A DNA stretch of 64,000 nucleotides from Chloroflexota bacterium. GTDB taxonomy: Bacteria > Chloroflexota > Dormibacteria > Dormibacterales > Dormibacteraceae. The stretch is from NCBI GenBank assembly GCA_005883575.1, contig VBFH01000031.1:1-64000 (forward strand). The letters run 5' to 3'. Positions 1-10,433 of the stretch are shown piece after piece; the first letter of the stretch is position 1, and the number at the start of each line of letters is the position of its first letter. The translations under genes and the position numbers were made by a program. A model generated the notes under the pieces. The model did no database searches and had not been told where the DNA came from. It saw only the letters and a program-made list of their open reading frames with translations.

Positions 1-108
1 GAAGAACGCCGCGCGCGCCCCGGCCTTCCTCAGCTCCTCAGGCTTCGCCTCGCACCGAGGTGCGCCGAGGAAGGTCAATGTCTCTGGGCTGGACCAGATG
101 TCTCGCAT
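1..108 (-). CDS. Arginase/agmatinase (ureohydrolase) family protein, N-terminal fragment cut by window edge
   Basis: Open frame from ATG at 108 to the window edge: MRDIWSSPETLTFLGAPRCEAKPEELRKAGARAAFF, resembling ureohydrolase N-termini (GxPxD region lies outside the window). Confidence 0.45.
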   Translation of the reverse strand, partial: MRDIWSSPETLTFLGAPRCEAKPEELRKAGARAAFF

Positions 109-110
109 GC

Positions 111-875
111 TCAGATCTCCTCCGGCTCCTCGTACCAGCGCATTCGCTCGCCCACCTTTGCCCGCAGCCGCCACGCCACGGACTTTGGTTTCGCGTCAAT
201 CGCCTGCCGCAGCTTGCGGATTCGGTCGTCAACCACCGTCCGCTGACCCTCGGTGAGCTGGTAGCTCGGGGGATCGCTGCCAAGACGGTTCAGCGTCCGA
301 ATGACGGTGTGGTGCAGGCCCCAGTCCCGCCCGCACAGGTCAGCTATCCGATCGCCATTGATCTGATCGACGTCGGACGGGCCGACGTCGCATGCAATCA
401 GGAGCGAATGCATGTCGGTCAGGTCCTTCTCGTTGAGCTGCACGATCTGGAGCTTCGTCAGCATGAGCTCGGCGAGCGGCAGCGTCTCGCGCTCGATCCC
501 AAGTCGCTCCGCGAGCGGCAGCGTGTGGCACATTTCCAGGGCGCCCAGGAACACCTCCAGCTTTCTGTCTCGCGCGCGATCCCAAAAGAGCAGTCGACTG
601 GCCCCGTGACGGGCGTTGAAGTCCCTTTCTCCGGCGTAGCCCAGGTCGGCCAAAAACCTGACCGTCCGGCGCTCCGTGCCAGATGGAGCAACGAGGTCGA
701 TGTCCTGCAGTGGCGATCGAGGTAGGCGCGCCCGATCTCCCACACGAAGCTGGAACGCCACGCTGCCTGTGACCCTGAGAACCTCCCCACGCGCGCTTGC
801 CTCTGCCACAACGCGGCGTGACTCCTGCACGATGTCTGTCAGTGTCTGCATTTCAGAAATTGCTAAGTTCGTCAT
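111..875 (-). CDS. Nucleotidyltransferase-like protein
   Basis: MTNLAISEMQTLTDIVQ...LRVTGSVAFQLR...PLQDIDLVAPSG; internal ATG chosen from the 111..1196 ORF, since the upstream part looks like spurious Arg-rich extension. Confidence 0.5.
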   Translation of the reverse strand: MTNLAISEMQTLTDIVQESRRVVAEASARGEVLRVTGSVAFQLRVGDRARLPRSPLQDIDLVAPSGTERRTVRFLADLGYAGERDFNARHGASRLLFWDRARDRKLEVFLGALEMCHTLPLAERLGIERETLPLAELMLTKLQIVQLNEKDLTDMHSLLIACDVGPSDVDQINGDRIADLCGRDWGLHHTVIRTLNRLGSDPPSYQLTEGQRTVVDDRIRKLRQAIDAKPKSVAWRLRAKVGERMRWYEEPEEI

Positions 876-973
876 GTTAATGGCGTTGATGTCGGTACAC
901 CTTGTAGACCAGTTCGAGAGCCACCTGAGTGCGGGGGTGCCGATCAGATCGCATTCTTGAACCTCACACTCGA

Positions 974-2146
974 CTAGAGGCTGATCGGTAAGCGGGAGAT
1001 CCCCCGAAGCATTACGCCGGGGAAGCGTTCGGCCTCGCCTACCTCGAAGTCTGGTGAACGCGATAGCACTTTCTCGACGACGATCCGTCCCTCGAGTCGC
1101 GCTAGCGGCGCCCCGATGCAATGATGAATGCCCTCTCCAAACGCGAGATTGCGTTTCGGCTCGCGCGCGACGTCGAACTTCTCGCTGTCGACCCATCGCT
1201 CCTCGTCACGATTGGCGGAGGCCCACAGCAGGAGAACACGTTCGCCAGCCGCGATCGTGTGACCATGGATCTCCACGTCCTTCATCAGGACCCGTGTGTG
1301 ATGCTGCGCAGGAGACTCGAACCGAAGTATTTCCTCGATCGCACCTGGGATACGATCCGGTTCTTCGGTCAACAGTCGCCTCTGGTCTGGATAACGAGCC
1401 AAGAGCCACATGGAATTTGCCACCAACGCAGTCGTTGTGTTCCAACCGGCCAGCATCAGCAACACGCAGATAGCAGACACCTCTTCGGGAAGGATGTCTC
1501 CTGTCTTCTCGGCTGCAACAATCACAGACACGAGGTCGTCTTGCGGTCGCTTTCGTCGCTCTTCCGCGACGACCTCAGCGTGGTCCTTCAGGGCTTGCAC
1601 AGCCTGAATCGCACGCTTGGGGATCAGGTTACTGCCGGGCACTCTCGCCAGCGCGTCGTACATGAGGGGGGCGAGATGCGCCCCCTCATCACGGTATCCG
1701 AGCATTCCAAATATGATCGCCAACGGAAGGTTCGAGCCGACCTCTCCGACAAACTCTCCAGAGCCTCTCTCAAACAATGGGTCGAACAACTCGTCAACTT
1801 GACGGCGAATCTTGTCTTCGAGTTCCTGAATCAGGCGAGGCGTGAATGCATCTCTGAGAACGCCTCGGATCCGGTCATGTTTTGGAGGGTCTGAGTCCCC
1901 AAAGTCGCCTGCTCCAAAGAACCCGAATCCCACATCGATGTCCGAGCCGGCCGAGCTCGAGAAAACTTGCCAATTCCGAGCAACGCTCTGAACGTCGGAA
2001 TAGCGGGACAACACCCATAGGTTGCGGTCGGGATTGTGGAAGACTGGATACTCATTCCGGAGTTGGCGATAGATCGGATACGGGTCATCCATGACGGTGT
2101 GGACAAACGGGTCGTAAAGGCCGACTGGCGTGGGCAGCATCGTCAT
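974..2146 (-). CDS. Cytochrome P450
   Basis: Heme-ligand motif FGEGIHHCIGAPLAR; I-helix LMLAGWNTTTALVAN; ExxR-type FESPAQHHTR region. Confidence 0.93.
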   Translation of the reverse strand: MTMLPTPVGLYDPFVHTVMDDPYPIYRQLRNEYPVFHNPDRNLWVLSRYSDVQSVARNWQVFSSSAGSDIDVGFGFFGAGDFGDSDPPKHDRIRGVLRDAFTPRLIQELEDKIRRQVDELFDPLFERGSGEFVGEVGSNLPLAIIFGMLGYRDEGAHLAPLMYDALARVPGSNLIPKRAIQAVQALKDHAEVVAEERRKRPQDDLVSVIVAAEKTGDILPEEVSAICVLLMLAGWNTTTALVANSMWLLARYPDQRRLLTEEPDRIPGAIEEILRFESPAQHHTRVLMKDVEIHGHTIAAGERVLLLWASANRDEERWVDSEKFDVAREPKRNLAFGEGIHHCIGAPLARLEGRIVVEKVLSRSPDFEVGEAERFPGVMLRGISRLPISL

Positions 2147-2215
2147 AACTCTCCTACCTTTCCAAGGGCTCGTGCATATACCGGACACCGATCATCCACC
2201 GGTCCGGGACGCTCG

Positions 2216-3181
2216 TTAGCCAGTCGTAAGCGTCCACGCGTCGACCTTGTGCGCGGAGACTTGCACAATGGCGCCCCGAAGAGTCGCGGTGTGGTAATCG
2301 CTCCCGGGGTTGATACATATCGAGCGGCCGATGCCCTTCATAGCCCGGCACTCATGAATGTGGCCGTGAAGGCCGAGAAGTGGCTGGTATCGCTCGATCG
2401 CATCGCGCACCGCGGTACTTCCCACAGGCACCATGCCAATTTCACCGCCACGGACGATCGGCTTCAGGCTGGCGTCTAGCTCGGGCGCCGAATCCAAGCC
2501 CGACTGATAGGGCGGGCAGTGAAGGTTGAAGATCGCCCCTTCATAGTCGTGTACCTGTGAAGCCATCGCCGTCAGATGGGCTCCAATGTCGCTTTCGCTC
2601 TGTTCTCGTGGTGTGTCCCATGGCGTGTGGTTCGACCAGCCCCAGCTAATCATTTCGTGCCCGCCGACATCGGCTACCTTGCCTTCTGGGTTCTGGACCC
2701 ACCCGGCGCGATCGATGACCTCTCCGACATCTCGATCGTCGTCATTTCCGGGGCTTACAAAACATGGGACGCCCAGCGGTCGGAGCCGTTCCTCGGCCAG
2801 ATTCATCCAGGACTCGACTCGCTCCAGCCTTTCCCTCTTGAAGCGCTCTTCGAGTGCGGTCTGGTCTGTAGCCAATACGAGCTCCTCCTCCGCTGTAACC
2901 ACAATCGGGTACATGCCGCGGGCGCTGAGTCGTTTTCGAGCGGCATCGAGCGCGTCGCGAGAATCCATCTTCTCTGCGGTTCGACCCGCACCAAGACGCC
3001 AACAACCATCCTCGTTGACGATCAGAGCCAACTGTTTACCTGTTATGTCGCCGCCCAGGATGAGTGCATTTGCCGAGTATGCGGTCGCCGCATTAACGAA
3101 TTTTCGAAAGCATGTCTCTGATCCGTGAACATCGGTGGCGAAAAAGATCCTCAACTGAGAACCTTTGCTTCGAATGAACAT
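2216..3181 (-). CDS. Metallophosphoesterase
   Basis: IFFATDVHGSE...LILGGDITGK...SPGNDDD...GLHGHIHECRA metallophosphoesterase motifs. Confidence 0.85.
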   Translation of the reverse strand: MFIRSKGSQLRIFFATDVHGSETCFRKFVNAATAYSANALILGGDITGKQLALIVNEDGCWRLGAGRTAEKMDSRDALDAARKRLSARGMYPIVVTAEEELVLATDQTALEERFKRERLERVESWMNLAEERLRPLGVPCFVSPGNDDDRDVGEVIDRAGWVQNPEGKVADVGGHEMISWGWSNHTPWDTPREQSESDIGAHLTAMASQVHDYEGAIFNLHCPPYQSGLDSAPELDASLKPIVRGGEIGMVPVGSTAVRDAIERYQPLLGLHGHIHECRAMKGIGRSICINPGSDYHTATLRGAIVQVSAHKVDAWTLTTG

Positions 3182-3208
3182 CTCGGGTGCGGTTTACGTA
3201 ATTGCGTC

Positions 3209-4828
3209 CTACTCAGGAGGCAGTTGTGCCTGGACCACGCCTAGGTCAAGCCCGCGCTGGCGAGCAAGCACCCACGCGATGACCCATACGGCTGCCAGAG
3301 CGGCCACCAGAACGGCCATAAAGATAATTGCGGTCTTATTTGTAGCGCCAGTCTGCGAACCGTAGACGAAAAGCAAAATCACATACAGGATCATCAGCGC
3401 CGCGTCGACCGCGCCGACTATCGAGAACAAAGGTAGCCCACCCAGCTTCTGCTTAGTGATTGGGGAGTCGTTGAACATTGCTTTCTGGCGAAATGGAAAA
3501 AGCACCGCGGAGATGCCGACCACGGCAAAGGTTCCGAACACAATCGCCCCGCCCGCCGAAAGGACTGCCGTAAAAGCGGTGGACGAGTAGACCCATCCCG
3601 CCAGCAGGCCAAGCATTATCACCATGACCACCACCGTAGCGACAATGGGTGTGTGGGTGCGATCGTTGACTTCGCTCAACCTAGTTGGGAGGACCCGGTC
3701 GAAGGAATATGCGAGCATGTTGCGCGTGCCCATGAGATATCCCGGCGCAGCAATTGCCCATATCCCGGCCACGGTGGCGACCCCAAGCAGCGCGGCAAGC
3801 CAAGCGTTCGGCAAAGCAATACCAATGAACAGGTTGATAAACGGCGTCGCCGGGACCGGCCACTTGCCGGCATTGGCCAGGAACTGAGCCGAGTTCATGA
3901 AGTCGGTACCAAACGCGTTAGCAGCTAGAAAGGCGATGGCGGCCAAGCCTACGCACGCAAGTCCGAGCGAAATAAGCATCCCCCGGAGGATCGTCTTGCC
4001 AGGTTGGCGCACCTCGCCGGCCACATACGATGACACCTGCCCGAGACCGATAGCGCCGAACAAGATCGTGATTGACAGAAAAGTTTGTCCAAAATCAAAC
4101 GATGAACTTCCTTCGCCTGCCGCGTGGGCATCCGAGACCAACTTTGACACGGACTCAAACTTGCCAAAGTTCGTTGCAAACTGACTCTGGTCGACGAATA
4201 GGAGGGCACCCACGGTGAGGACCACTCCTATCAGTGAGAAGACCATGAGCACGGCAAAGATGCGAAGCATCAGTGGCTGCCTGAAGATTATCAATAGGCC
4301 CACCAGCACGATCATTCCCCCCGAAATGAGGACCTGCCCGTTTTGGCTGGACACGTTCGTGGCTAGGCTCGCCCACTGCTGATTGCCCGTGACTATTGCT
4401 AGCGTCTGAAAGAGGGCAGGCAGGGCGAAGAGTGGGACGAAATTGATAATGAACGCCACCGAGAAAATTTGCCAGACCGTGAAAACGGAATTCACGACGA
4501 AGCCAACGAATGGATGAATTGACCGACTGATTGACAGATAGTCGCCGCCGGAGCGCGGCATGGCGCTGGCGAAGTTGCCATACACATACAGATGGGGAAG
4601 CGCAATAACTCCGGAGAGAATCACCGCCATACCAACGCTGACCCCGGCAAACAAGCCGCTCAACTGGGTGATGTAAAGAAGCCCAAGCGGGATGCTGATG
4701 AAGCAGATATTGAGGAAGACAGTGTCGCTAAGAGATAGCTGGCGAACCAGACCCGACGATTTCCGCGCGTAAAAGCCGCCTATTGCTCCCCCTGTGGCTA
4801 CCGGAGGCGATTGAGAAAGTCCCGACAT
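3209..4828 (-). CDS. APC-family amino acid/polyamine-type permease
   Basis: Multiple hydrophobic segments; PHLYVYGNFASAMPRSGGDYLSISRSIHP motif typical of APC permeases. Confidence 0.85.
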   Translation of the reverse strand: MSGLSQSPPVATGGAIGGFYARKSSGLVRQLSLSDTVFLNICFISIPLGLLYITQLSGLFAGVSVGMAVILSGVIALPHLYVYGNFASAMPRSGGDYLSISRSIHPFVGFVVNSVFTVWQIFSVAFIINFVPLFALPALFQTLAIVTGNQQWASLATNVSSQNGQVLISGGMIVLVGLLIIFRQPLMLRIFAVLMVFSLIGVVLTVGALLFVDQSQFATNFGKFESVSKLVSDAHAAGEGSSSFDFGQTFLSITILFGAIGLGQVSSYVAGEVRQPGKTILRGMLISLGLACVGLAAIAFLAANAFGTDFMNSAQFLANAGKWPVPATPFINLFIGIALPNAWLAALLGVATVAGIWAIAAPGYLMGTRNMLAYSFDRVLPTRLSEVNDRTHTPIVATVVVMVIMLGLLAGWVYSSTAFTAVLSAGGAIVFGTFAVVGISAVLFPFRQKAMFNDSPITKQKLGGLPLFSIVGAVDAALMILYVILLFVYGSQTGATNKTAIIFMAVLVAALAAVWVIAWVLARQRGLDLGVVQAQLPPE

Positions 4829-4910
4829 CTCTAGCTTTCCTCCATTGCGCAAGGCGGCTTGCCCGCCATCGAGTACAGGCGGGCCAAATGGACCTAAACT
4901 ACCCGAAATT

Positions 4911-4929
4911 GATCGATTTACGTTCGATC
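4911..4929. promoter_or_regulatory. Inverted repeat GATCGA-N7-TCGATC, candidate DeoR operator between divergent permease and regulator
   Basis: gatcgatttacgttcgatc read directly, in the divergent intergenic region. Confidence 0.4.
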
Positions 4930-4955
4930 TTGGTTCAGATAGACTACACGAGGCC

Positions 4956-5759
4956 GTGATCGAACGCAAGGGGCCAAAAGAGGGACGAATTTGGCCGCCT
5001 GAAGTGCGCCGGCGTGCCATCGCGGAACGTCTGCGCGTTCAGGGTGGACGCTCGGTGTCGGACCTCGAGTCGGAGTTTGAGGTTTCCGCAATGACTATCC
5101 GGCGCGACCTGAGTGAACTGGAGCGGCAGGGCCTCGCAAAACGCACATATGGCGGTGCTTTGGCCCCGGGGCTCGCTGCGCACGAAGACTCGTTCAGCCA
5201 ACGCTCGAACGTCGATGTCGAGATCAAGCAGCGTTTGGCCGTGGCGGCTGCCGCACTTGTCGAGCCCGAAGAGACCGTGTTTGTCGACTCATCCTCATCG
5301 GCGTATTACGTCGCGCGCCAGATCATCGCCAATGGAATCCCGTCGACGATCGTGACGAACTCGCTTCCGGTCATGCAGCTCTTCGCCTCGGCCGTCGCCA
5401 ATGTGGAGCTGACCGGAGTTGGCGGATGGCTCAGAGGCCTGACGCTATCGCTGGTGGGACCCACTGCTGTTCACACGATTCGCGAGCACTTCGCCGACAA
5501 GCTTTTCCTCAGCGTCAAGGGGATCGCATCGGATGGCTCGCTTACGGATCCGGATCCGCTCGAATGCGAGGTCAAGCGCGCGATGATCGACCGCGCCGAG
5601 GAATCAATTCTGCTGCTGCAGCCCAGAAAGCTACTAGAGCGCGGCTCGCATCTGATCGCAAGTTGTGATCGGCTTTCGCTCGTGCTGAGTGCTGACCTGT
5701 CGCCGAATCAAGTGAGGCAGCTGGAAGGTACCGGAGTCAAACTGAGATGCGTCGATTGA
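4956..5759 (+). CDS. DeoR/GlpR-family transcriptional regulator
   Basis: N-terminal HTH VSDLESEFEVSAMTIRRDLSELERQGLAKRTYGGAL; GTG start preferred over upstream ATG at 4845; heads the rhamnose operon. Confidence 0.85.
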   Translation: MIERKGPKEGRIWPPEVRRRAIAERLRVQGGRSVSDLESEFEVSAMTIRRDLSELERQGLAKRTYGGALAPGLAAHEDSFSQRSNVDVEIKQRLAVAAAALVEPEETVFVDSSSSAYYVARQIIANGIPSTIVTNSLPVMQLFASAVANVELTGVGGWLRGLTLSLVGPTAVHTIREHFADKLFLSVKGIASDGSLTDPDPLECEVKRAMIDRAEESILLLQPRKLLERGSHLIASCDRLSLVLSADLSPNQVRQLEGTGVKLRCVD

Positions 5760-5763
5760 TGAG

Positions 5764-5779
5764 AAGTGAGCGGTCACTT
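5764..5779. promoter_or_regulatory. Inverted repeat AAGTGA-GCGG-TCACTT followed by T-run, upstream of rhaM; operator or weak terminator/attenuator
   Basis: aagtgagcggtcacttttt immediately after the deoR stop codon. Confidence 0.35.
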
Positions 5780-5840
5780 TTTAGAGGCGAATTCTTGGCG
5801 GGGAAGTGGTGGCTGCTGCGCACAACGAAATAGAGGAAGG

Positions 5841-6155
5841 ATGGAGCGGATCGCGTTCACGACGCTTGTCAAGGTAGACCAGGAGGCGGAATACCGTCGA
5901 CGCCACGAGGACATCTGGCCGGCTATGGTGCGGGCTTTGAAGATGGCCGGCTGTTCGAACTGCTCCAAACATATGGACGGGCAGGACCTGTTCGGCTACA
6001 TGGAGGTTGACAGCTTCAACCGCTTCAAGAGCTATATGTCGACGAGCCGAGAAGCCCAACGATGGGAGGCTCAAGTGGCTCCGATCCTGGAGCGCGCGGT
6101 TCAACCTGAGACCAGCTTGCATAAGGTGTTGCCGGAGGTGTTCCACCTTGTCTGA
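5841..6155 (+). CDS. rhaM: L-rhamnose mutarotase
   Basis: [60 protein letters not shown]-like aggaagg; next to rhamnose isomerase and kinase. Confidence 0.85.
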   Translation: MERIAFTTLVKVDQEAEYRRRHEDIWPAMVRALKMAGCSNCSKHMDGQDLFGYMEVDSFNRFKSYMSTSREAQRWEAQVAPILERAVQPETSLHKVLPEVFHLV

Positions 6156-7356
6156 GGAGCAAGCTCGCCGATCCCAGGAACACGTGATCGACCGTATCAA
6201 CGCGCTTCGCGTGGAGACTCCATCATGGGGTTACGGGAACTCCGGGACCCGGTTCAAGGTGTTCGCGCAGTCCGGAGCTGCCCGCACCATCGAAGAAAAA
6301 CTGTCGGACGCCGGAATGGTCAACCGGCTGACAGGCGTCTGCCCCAGCGTCGCAATCCATATCCCGTGGGACCGCGTTGACGACTGGGACTCGCTAAGAC
6401 AATTCGCGGCTGGGCAAGGAGTCGCCATCGGGGCTGTCAACCCAAATCTCTTCCAAGATGACGAGTACATGCTGGGGAGCCTGGGGAACCCCTCGGCGGC
6501 GACTCGTATCCGAGCGGTCAATCACGTGCTCGAGTGCATCGAGATCGCGAAAAGGGTCGGATCGTCGATCGTCAGCCTGTGGTTGGCCGACGGAACCAAC
6601 TATCCGGGGCAAGACGACCTTCGCTCTCGTCGAAGACGAATGCGCGCGTGTCTCAGGGAGATCTACTCCGCCCTGCCCGGCGGCCTCCGGCTCTTGGTCG
6701 AGTACAAATTCTTCGAGCCCGGCTTCTACAGCACCGACCTCCCCGACTGGGGCACTGCATACGTCATCTGCCTCGAGCTCGGCCTGCAGGCCGAGGTGCT
6801 CGTCGATACCGGGCACCACGCCCAGGGGGTCAACGTCGAGCAGATCGTTGCCCAACTCCTCGATGTCGGGCGCCTGGGCGGATTCCACTTCAACGCGCGG
6901 AAGTACGCGGACGACGATCTCATCGTTGGGTCGACGAATCCGTTCGAGTTGTTCTTGATCTTCAACGAGCTCGTCGCAGCCGAGGACGACCACGACGCAG
7001 CGGTCTCGGGTTGTGCGCGCAAGGTTGCATACATGATCGACCAGTCGCACAACATCGAACCGAAGGTAGAGGCGATGGTGCAGTCGGTCATCAACATCCA
7101 GACGGCTCATGCCAAAGCACTTCTGGTCGATCGGAGTCGGCTCCGCGACGCCCAGCGGAAGGGTGATGTGCTCGACGCGCACCGGGTGCTCCTGGAGGCC
7201 TACGAGTCCGACGCGAGGCCGCTGCTACACGAGGCACGCAGACGCCTCGGGATCGACGTCGATCCGATTGCCGCCCTTCGTACGAGCGGATATTCAGATC
7301 GGATCGCGCGCGAGCGCGGCAAAGCGGCTTCCACCAGCGGGTACCCGGGGGCTTAG
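6148..7356 (+). CDS. rhaI: L-rhamnose isomerase (RhaI/P. stutzeri-type)
   Basis: TTG start overlapping rhaM stop; [18 protein letters not shown]...[13 protein letters not shown]...[10 protein letters not shown]...[14 protein letters not shown]. Confidence 0.85.
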   Translation: MSEEQARRSQEHVIDRINALRVETPSWGYGNSGTRFKVFAQSGAARTIEEKLSDAGMVNRLTGVCPSVAIHIPWDRVDDWDSLRQFAAGQGVAIGAVNPNLFQDDEYMLGSLGNPSAATRIRAVNHVLECIEIAKRVGSSIVSLWLADGTNYPGQDDLRSRRRRMRACLREIYSALPGGLRLLVEYKFFEPGFYSTDLPDWGTAYVICLELGLQAEVLVDTGHHAQGVNVEQIVAQLLDVGRLGGFHFNARKYADDDLIVGSTNPFELFLIFNELVAAEDDHDAAVSGCARKVAYMIDQSHNIEPKVEAMVQSVINIQTAHAKALLVDRSRLRDAQRKGDVLDAHRVLLEAYESDARPLLHEARRRLGIDVDPIAALRTSGYSDRIARERGKAASTSGYPGA

Positions 7357-7358
7357 GA

Positions 7359-8837
7359 ATGCCAGAAACGATGCGCCTCCTGGCTGCCGATCTTGGCGCC
7401 GAGACCGGCCGCGCTGTGGTGGGTAGTTTCGTCGGTGACCGAATCGCGCTCGAGGAGGTTCACCGCTTCCCCAACCGAGCAGTCGATGTTGGAGGCACCC
7501 TGCACTGGGACGTCCTGCGGTTGTACGCCGACATGCTGGATGGAATCCGTGCCGCGGGACGGCTCGCGTCCGTGGGCATCGACACCTGGGGAGTCGACTT
7601 CGGGTTACTAGATCGAGCCGGCCATCTCCTTGGTAACCCGGTGCACTACCGCGATCGCCGCACTGAGGGAATGCTCGAAGAAGCCTTACGCCGCGTGCCG
7701 CGTCAGGAAATCTACTCGCGGACTGGAGTCCAGTTCTTGCCCATTAACACCCTGTATCAGCTGATGGCCCTTGTCAGGTCCGGCGATCCGCAGCTGGAAA
7801 CATCCGAGCGCCTCCTGACAATGCCCGCGCTCCTCGCGTATTGGCTGTGCGGGGTTCAGGCTGACGAGTTCACCGATGCGACGACGACCCAGTGCTACGA
7901 CGCGCGCGCCGGCGTCTGGGCCGCCGACCTGCTGGACAAGTTGGGCATCCCCAGCCGCATATTCGGTGAAGTTGTACCGCCCGGCACACAGCTCGGCTCC
8001 CTGCGGCCCGAGCTCACGCTCGGACCAGTGAAGGTAATCGCCCCTGGCACCCACGACACAGCCTCAGCTGTGGCCGCAGTGCCATTTGAGCCCGACCACC
8101 GGGCAGCCTACATCAGCTCCGGAACGTGGTCGCTGGTTGGCCTCGAGGTTCCGCGTCCGGTGATCACCGAGGTAGCACTGCATGCGAACCTTACGAACGA
8201 GGGCGGGGTCGGCGGGACGTTCCGACTGCTGAAGAATGTGATGGGTCTCTGGCTGCTCCAAGAGTGCCGGCGAGCATGGGCCGGCAGGGGTGGCGATATG
8301 CCTTACGAGGATTTGCTTCGATTGGCCGAGGAAGCGCCCGCGTTTGCAGCGGTGATTGACCCGGACGACGAACGACTGCTGCGCCCAGGCGATATGCCGG
8401 CTCGGATCGTGACGCTGTCTGCTGAAAACGGGATGGCGCTCGCTCCGGAGCCAGGCATGATCGTCCGCTGCATCTTTGAAAGCCTGGCGCTAAAGTACCG
8501 CCGGACGATCGAGCAGCTGGAACAGGTCACAGGCTCGGTCATTCAAACCATCCATGTAGTTGGTGGGGGTGCGCACAACCGGCTGCTCTGTCAGATGACA
8601 GCGGATGCCTGCGGGCGACCAGTCCTCGCCGGGCCAGTGGAGGCAACTGCAATCGGAAATCTGATGGTGCAGGCGATTGCGCTCGGCCTGGTGGCCTCGC
8701 TGTCCCAGGCACGGCAATTGGTCAAGCGCTCCGTCGCCATTGAGATCTATGAACCCGTGTCCAGCGAGGGCTGGGAGGAGGCTTGGCAGCGTATCCGTGG
8801 CAGCCAGCAGCCCGGAGTCGAGAGGAGGTTGGCATGA
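7359..8837 (+). CDS. rhaB: Rhamnulokinase
   Basis: FGGY kinase: LLAADLGAETGRAVVG, SVGIDTWGVDFGLLD, GTHDTASAVAAVP, YISSGTWSLVGLE. Confidence 0.92.
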   Translation: MPETMRLLAADLGAETGRAVVGSFVGDRIALEEVHRFPNRAVDVGGTLHWDVLRLYADMLDGIRAAGRLASVGIDTWGVDFGLLDRAGHLLGNPVHYRDRRTEGMLEEALRRVPRQEIYSRTGVQFLPINTLYQLMALVRSGDPQLETSERLLTMPALLAYWLCGVQADEFTDATTTQCYDARAGVWAADLLDKLGIPSRIFGEVVPPGTQLGSLRPELTLGPVKVIAPGTHDTASAVAAVPFEPDHRAAYISSGTWSLVGLEVPRPVITEVALHANLTNEGGVGGTFRLLKNVMGLWLLQECRRAWAGRGGDMPYEDLLRLAEEAPAFAAVIDPDDERLLRPGDMPARIVTLSAENGMALAPEPGMIVRCIFESLALKYRRTIEQLEQVTGSVIQTIHVVGGGAHNRLLCQMTADACGRPVLAGPVEATAIGNLMVQAIALGLVASLSQARQLVKRSVAIEIYEPVSSEGWEEAWQRIRGSQQPGVERRLA

Positions 8838-9481
8838 CCGAGGGCGAGCTTCGGGACCAGATGGTCAGTTTTGCGCGCCGGATGATTACGACCGGCCTGG
8901 TCAGGGGGACCTCCGGCAACTTGAGTGCAAGGGAACCAGGCGCCGAAACCTGTCTGATCACGCCGTCGGGTGTGGACTACGACAGCATGAAGGCGGAGGA
9001 CGTCGTCCTCGTCGACTTGTCTGGGCGGCCCGTTTCTCCCGGTCTAAAGCCCTCAGTGGATACACCGATCCACGTCGCCATATATCGTGCTAGACCAGAC
9101 GCCGGAGCCTGCATTCATACCCATTCGCTATATGCGGCGGCCTTCTCGACAGTCGGTCGCGAGATCCCGCCTCTGATCACAGAATCAGCCGGCTATCTAG
9201 GCGGCGCGGTGCGCGTGATGGAATACGTGCCTCCGGCACAGCCCGATACAGGCGAGCTCGTCGCCGCTGGACTTGGACGCGGCCGGGCGGTGCTGCTGCC
9301 AAATCACGGCGTAATCGCTGTCGGCGAGACCTTGAAAAAGGCCTTCGACGCGGCAATGGCTGTTGAGGAAGGCGCGAATATCGCATATATCGCTCTGCAG
9401 CTGGGCCAGCCCGCTCTCGTGACTGACGCAGAGGTTGCGCGGATGCACGAGTTCATTCACTTCCACTACGGGCAGCGCTGA
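8834..9481 (+). CDS. Class II aldolase (L-fuculose/rhamnulose-phosphate aldolase type)
   Basis: GLVRGTSGNLSARE, ITPSGVDYDSM, HTHSLYAAAFS, LLPNHGVIAVG; 4-nt overlap with rhaB. Confidence 0.85.
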   Translation: MTEGELRDQMVSFARRMITTGLVRGTSGNLSAREPGAETCLITPSGVDYDSMKAEDVVLVDLSGRPVSPGLKPSVDTPIHVAIYRARPDAGACIHTHSLYAAAFSTVGREIPPLITESAGYLGGAVRVMEYVPPAQPDTGELVAAGLGRGRAVLLPNHGVIAVGETLKKAFDAAMAVEEGANIAYIALQLGQPALVTDAEVARMHEFIHFHYGQR

Positions 9482-10272
9482 TGGCTGGGGCAAACCATTG
9501 GCACGAGCTTTCATTCAACGGCCGGTCCGCTGTCGTTACCGGCGCCGCCCGTGGAATCGGTCGTGCGGCCGCCCACCGCCTGGCAGGGTTAGGGGCCCGC
9601 ACAGTGATCTGGGACCTCGATGGCGAAGTCGCCGAGCAGGCCGCCACCGAGTTGCGGGAACTGCTGAAGTCTCAAGGGCGGCCCCATAGTGTGGATTGGG
9701 CGCATGTTGACATTTCGGATGCCGACGCGGTCGAGCAGTCGATGGAGCGAGCAGTCTCTGGCGACGGTCTCGATGTGCTGGTCAACAACGCAGGCACAAC
9801 CACTGTTCATGAAACCGAAAGCATGCCCCTCGAATTGTGGGAACGGACCCTCCGGATAAACCTAAGCGGGACATTCTATTGCTGCCGCGCCGCCATCCCC
9901 TACCTGAAACGCCGACCAGGAGCTGCGATCGTGAACATCTCGTCGAGCTCCGCGCTGGTCGGCGGCGGAGGTGGTGGCCACTACGCGGCGTCCAAGGCGG
10001 GCATCGATGGGTTGACCCGGCACCTCGCTCGCGAGCTAGCGCCCGATGTGAGGGTCAATTCGATTCAACCCCGCACGATCGAAACCGACCTCTTCCAAGC
10101 ACGCTATGCCCACGCACCGATGGAGCAGGAGAAACTGATTAACCAGATTCCCCTTCGGCGTCTTGGGCAGCCCGAAGACATCGCCGATGCCATCGCCTTT
10201 CTCGCCTCTGACTGGGCCGCTTACATCACGGGCCAGATCCTACTTATCGATGGGGGCCGCACGTATCAATGA
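9481..10272 (+). CDS. SDR-family oxidoreductase
   Basis: GAARGIGRAAAHRLAG, NNAGTTT, SSSSALVGGGGGGHYAASKAGI catalytic YxxxK. Confidence 0.88.
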   Translation: MAGANHWHELSFNGRSAVVTGAARGIGRAAAHRLAGLGARTVIWDLDGEVAEQAATELRELLKSQGRPHSVDWAHVDISDADAVEQSMERAVSGDGLDVLVNNAGTTTVHETESMPLELWERTLRINLSGTFYCCRAAIPYLKRRPGAAIVNISSSSALVGGGGGGHYAASKAGIDGLTRHLARELAPDVRVNSIQPRTIETDLFQARYAHAPMEQEKLINQIPLRRLGQPEDIADAIAFLASDWAAYITGQILLIDGGRTYQ

Positions 10273-10433
10273 AACGTATTTGGCGCATGTTGCACGGCAC
10301 GAGCTCGAGCTCGATATGACTCGGGCCGTTGGGGCAAGGAGGCTGCTAGACCGCCACAAGTTAAGAAGGGAGAAATGCTGCCGGTCTCTGCCACAGCGAC
10401 CTGAGTGTCATGAATGGCCATGTAGGCGTCTGC

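Noticed and set aside
60-725. 221-aa plus-strand ORF
   Set aside because: Antisense to the nucleotidyltransferase-like gene and not protein-like.
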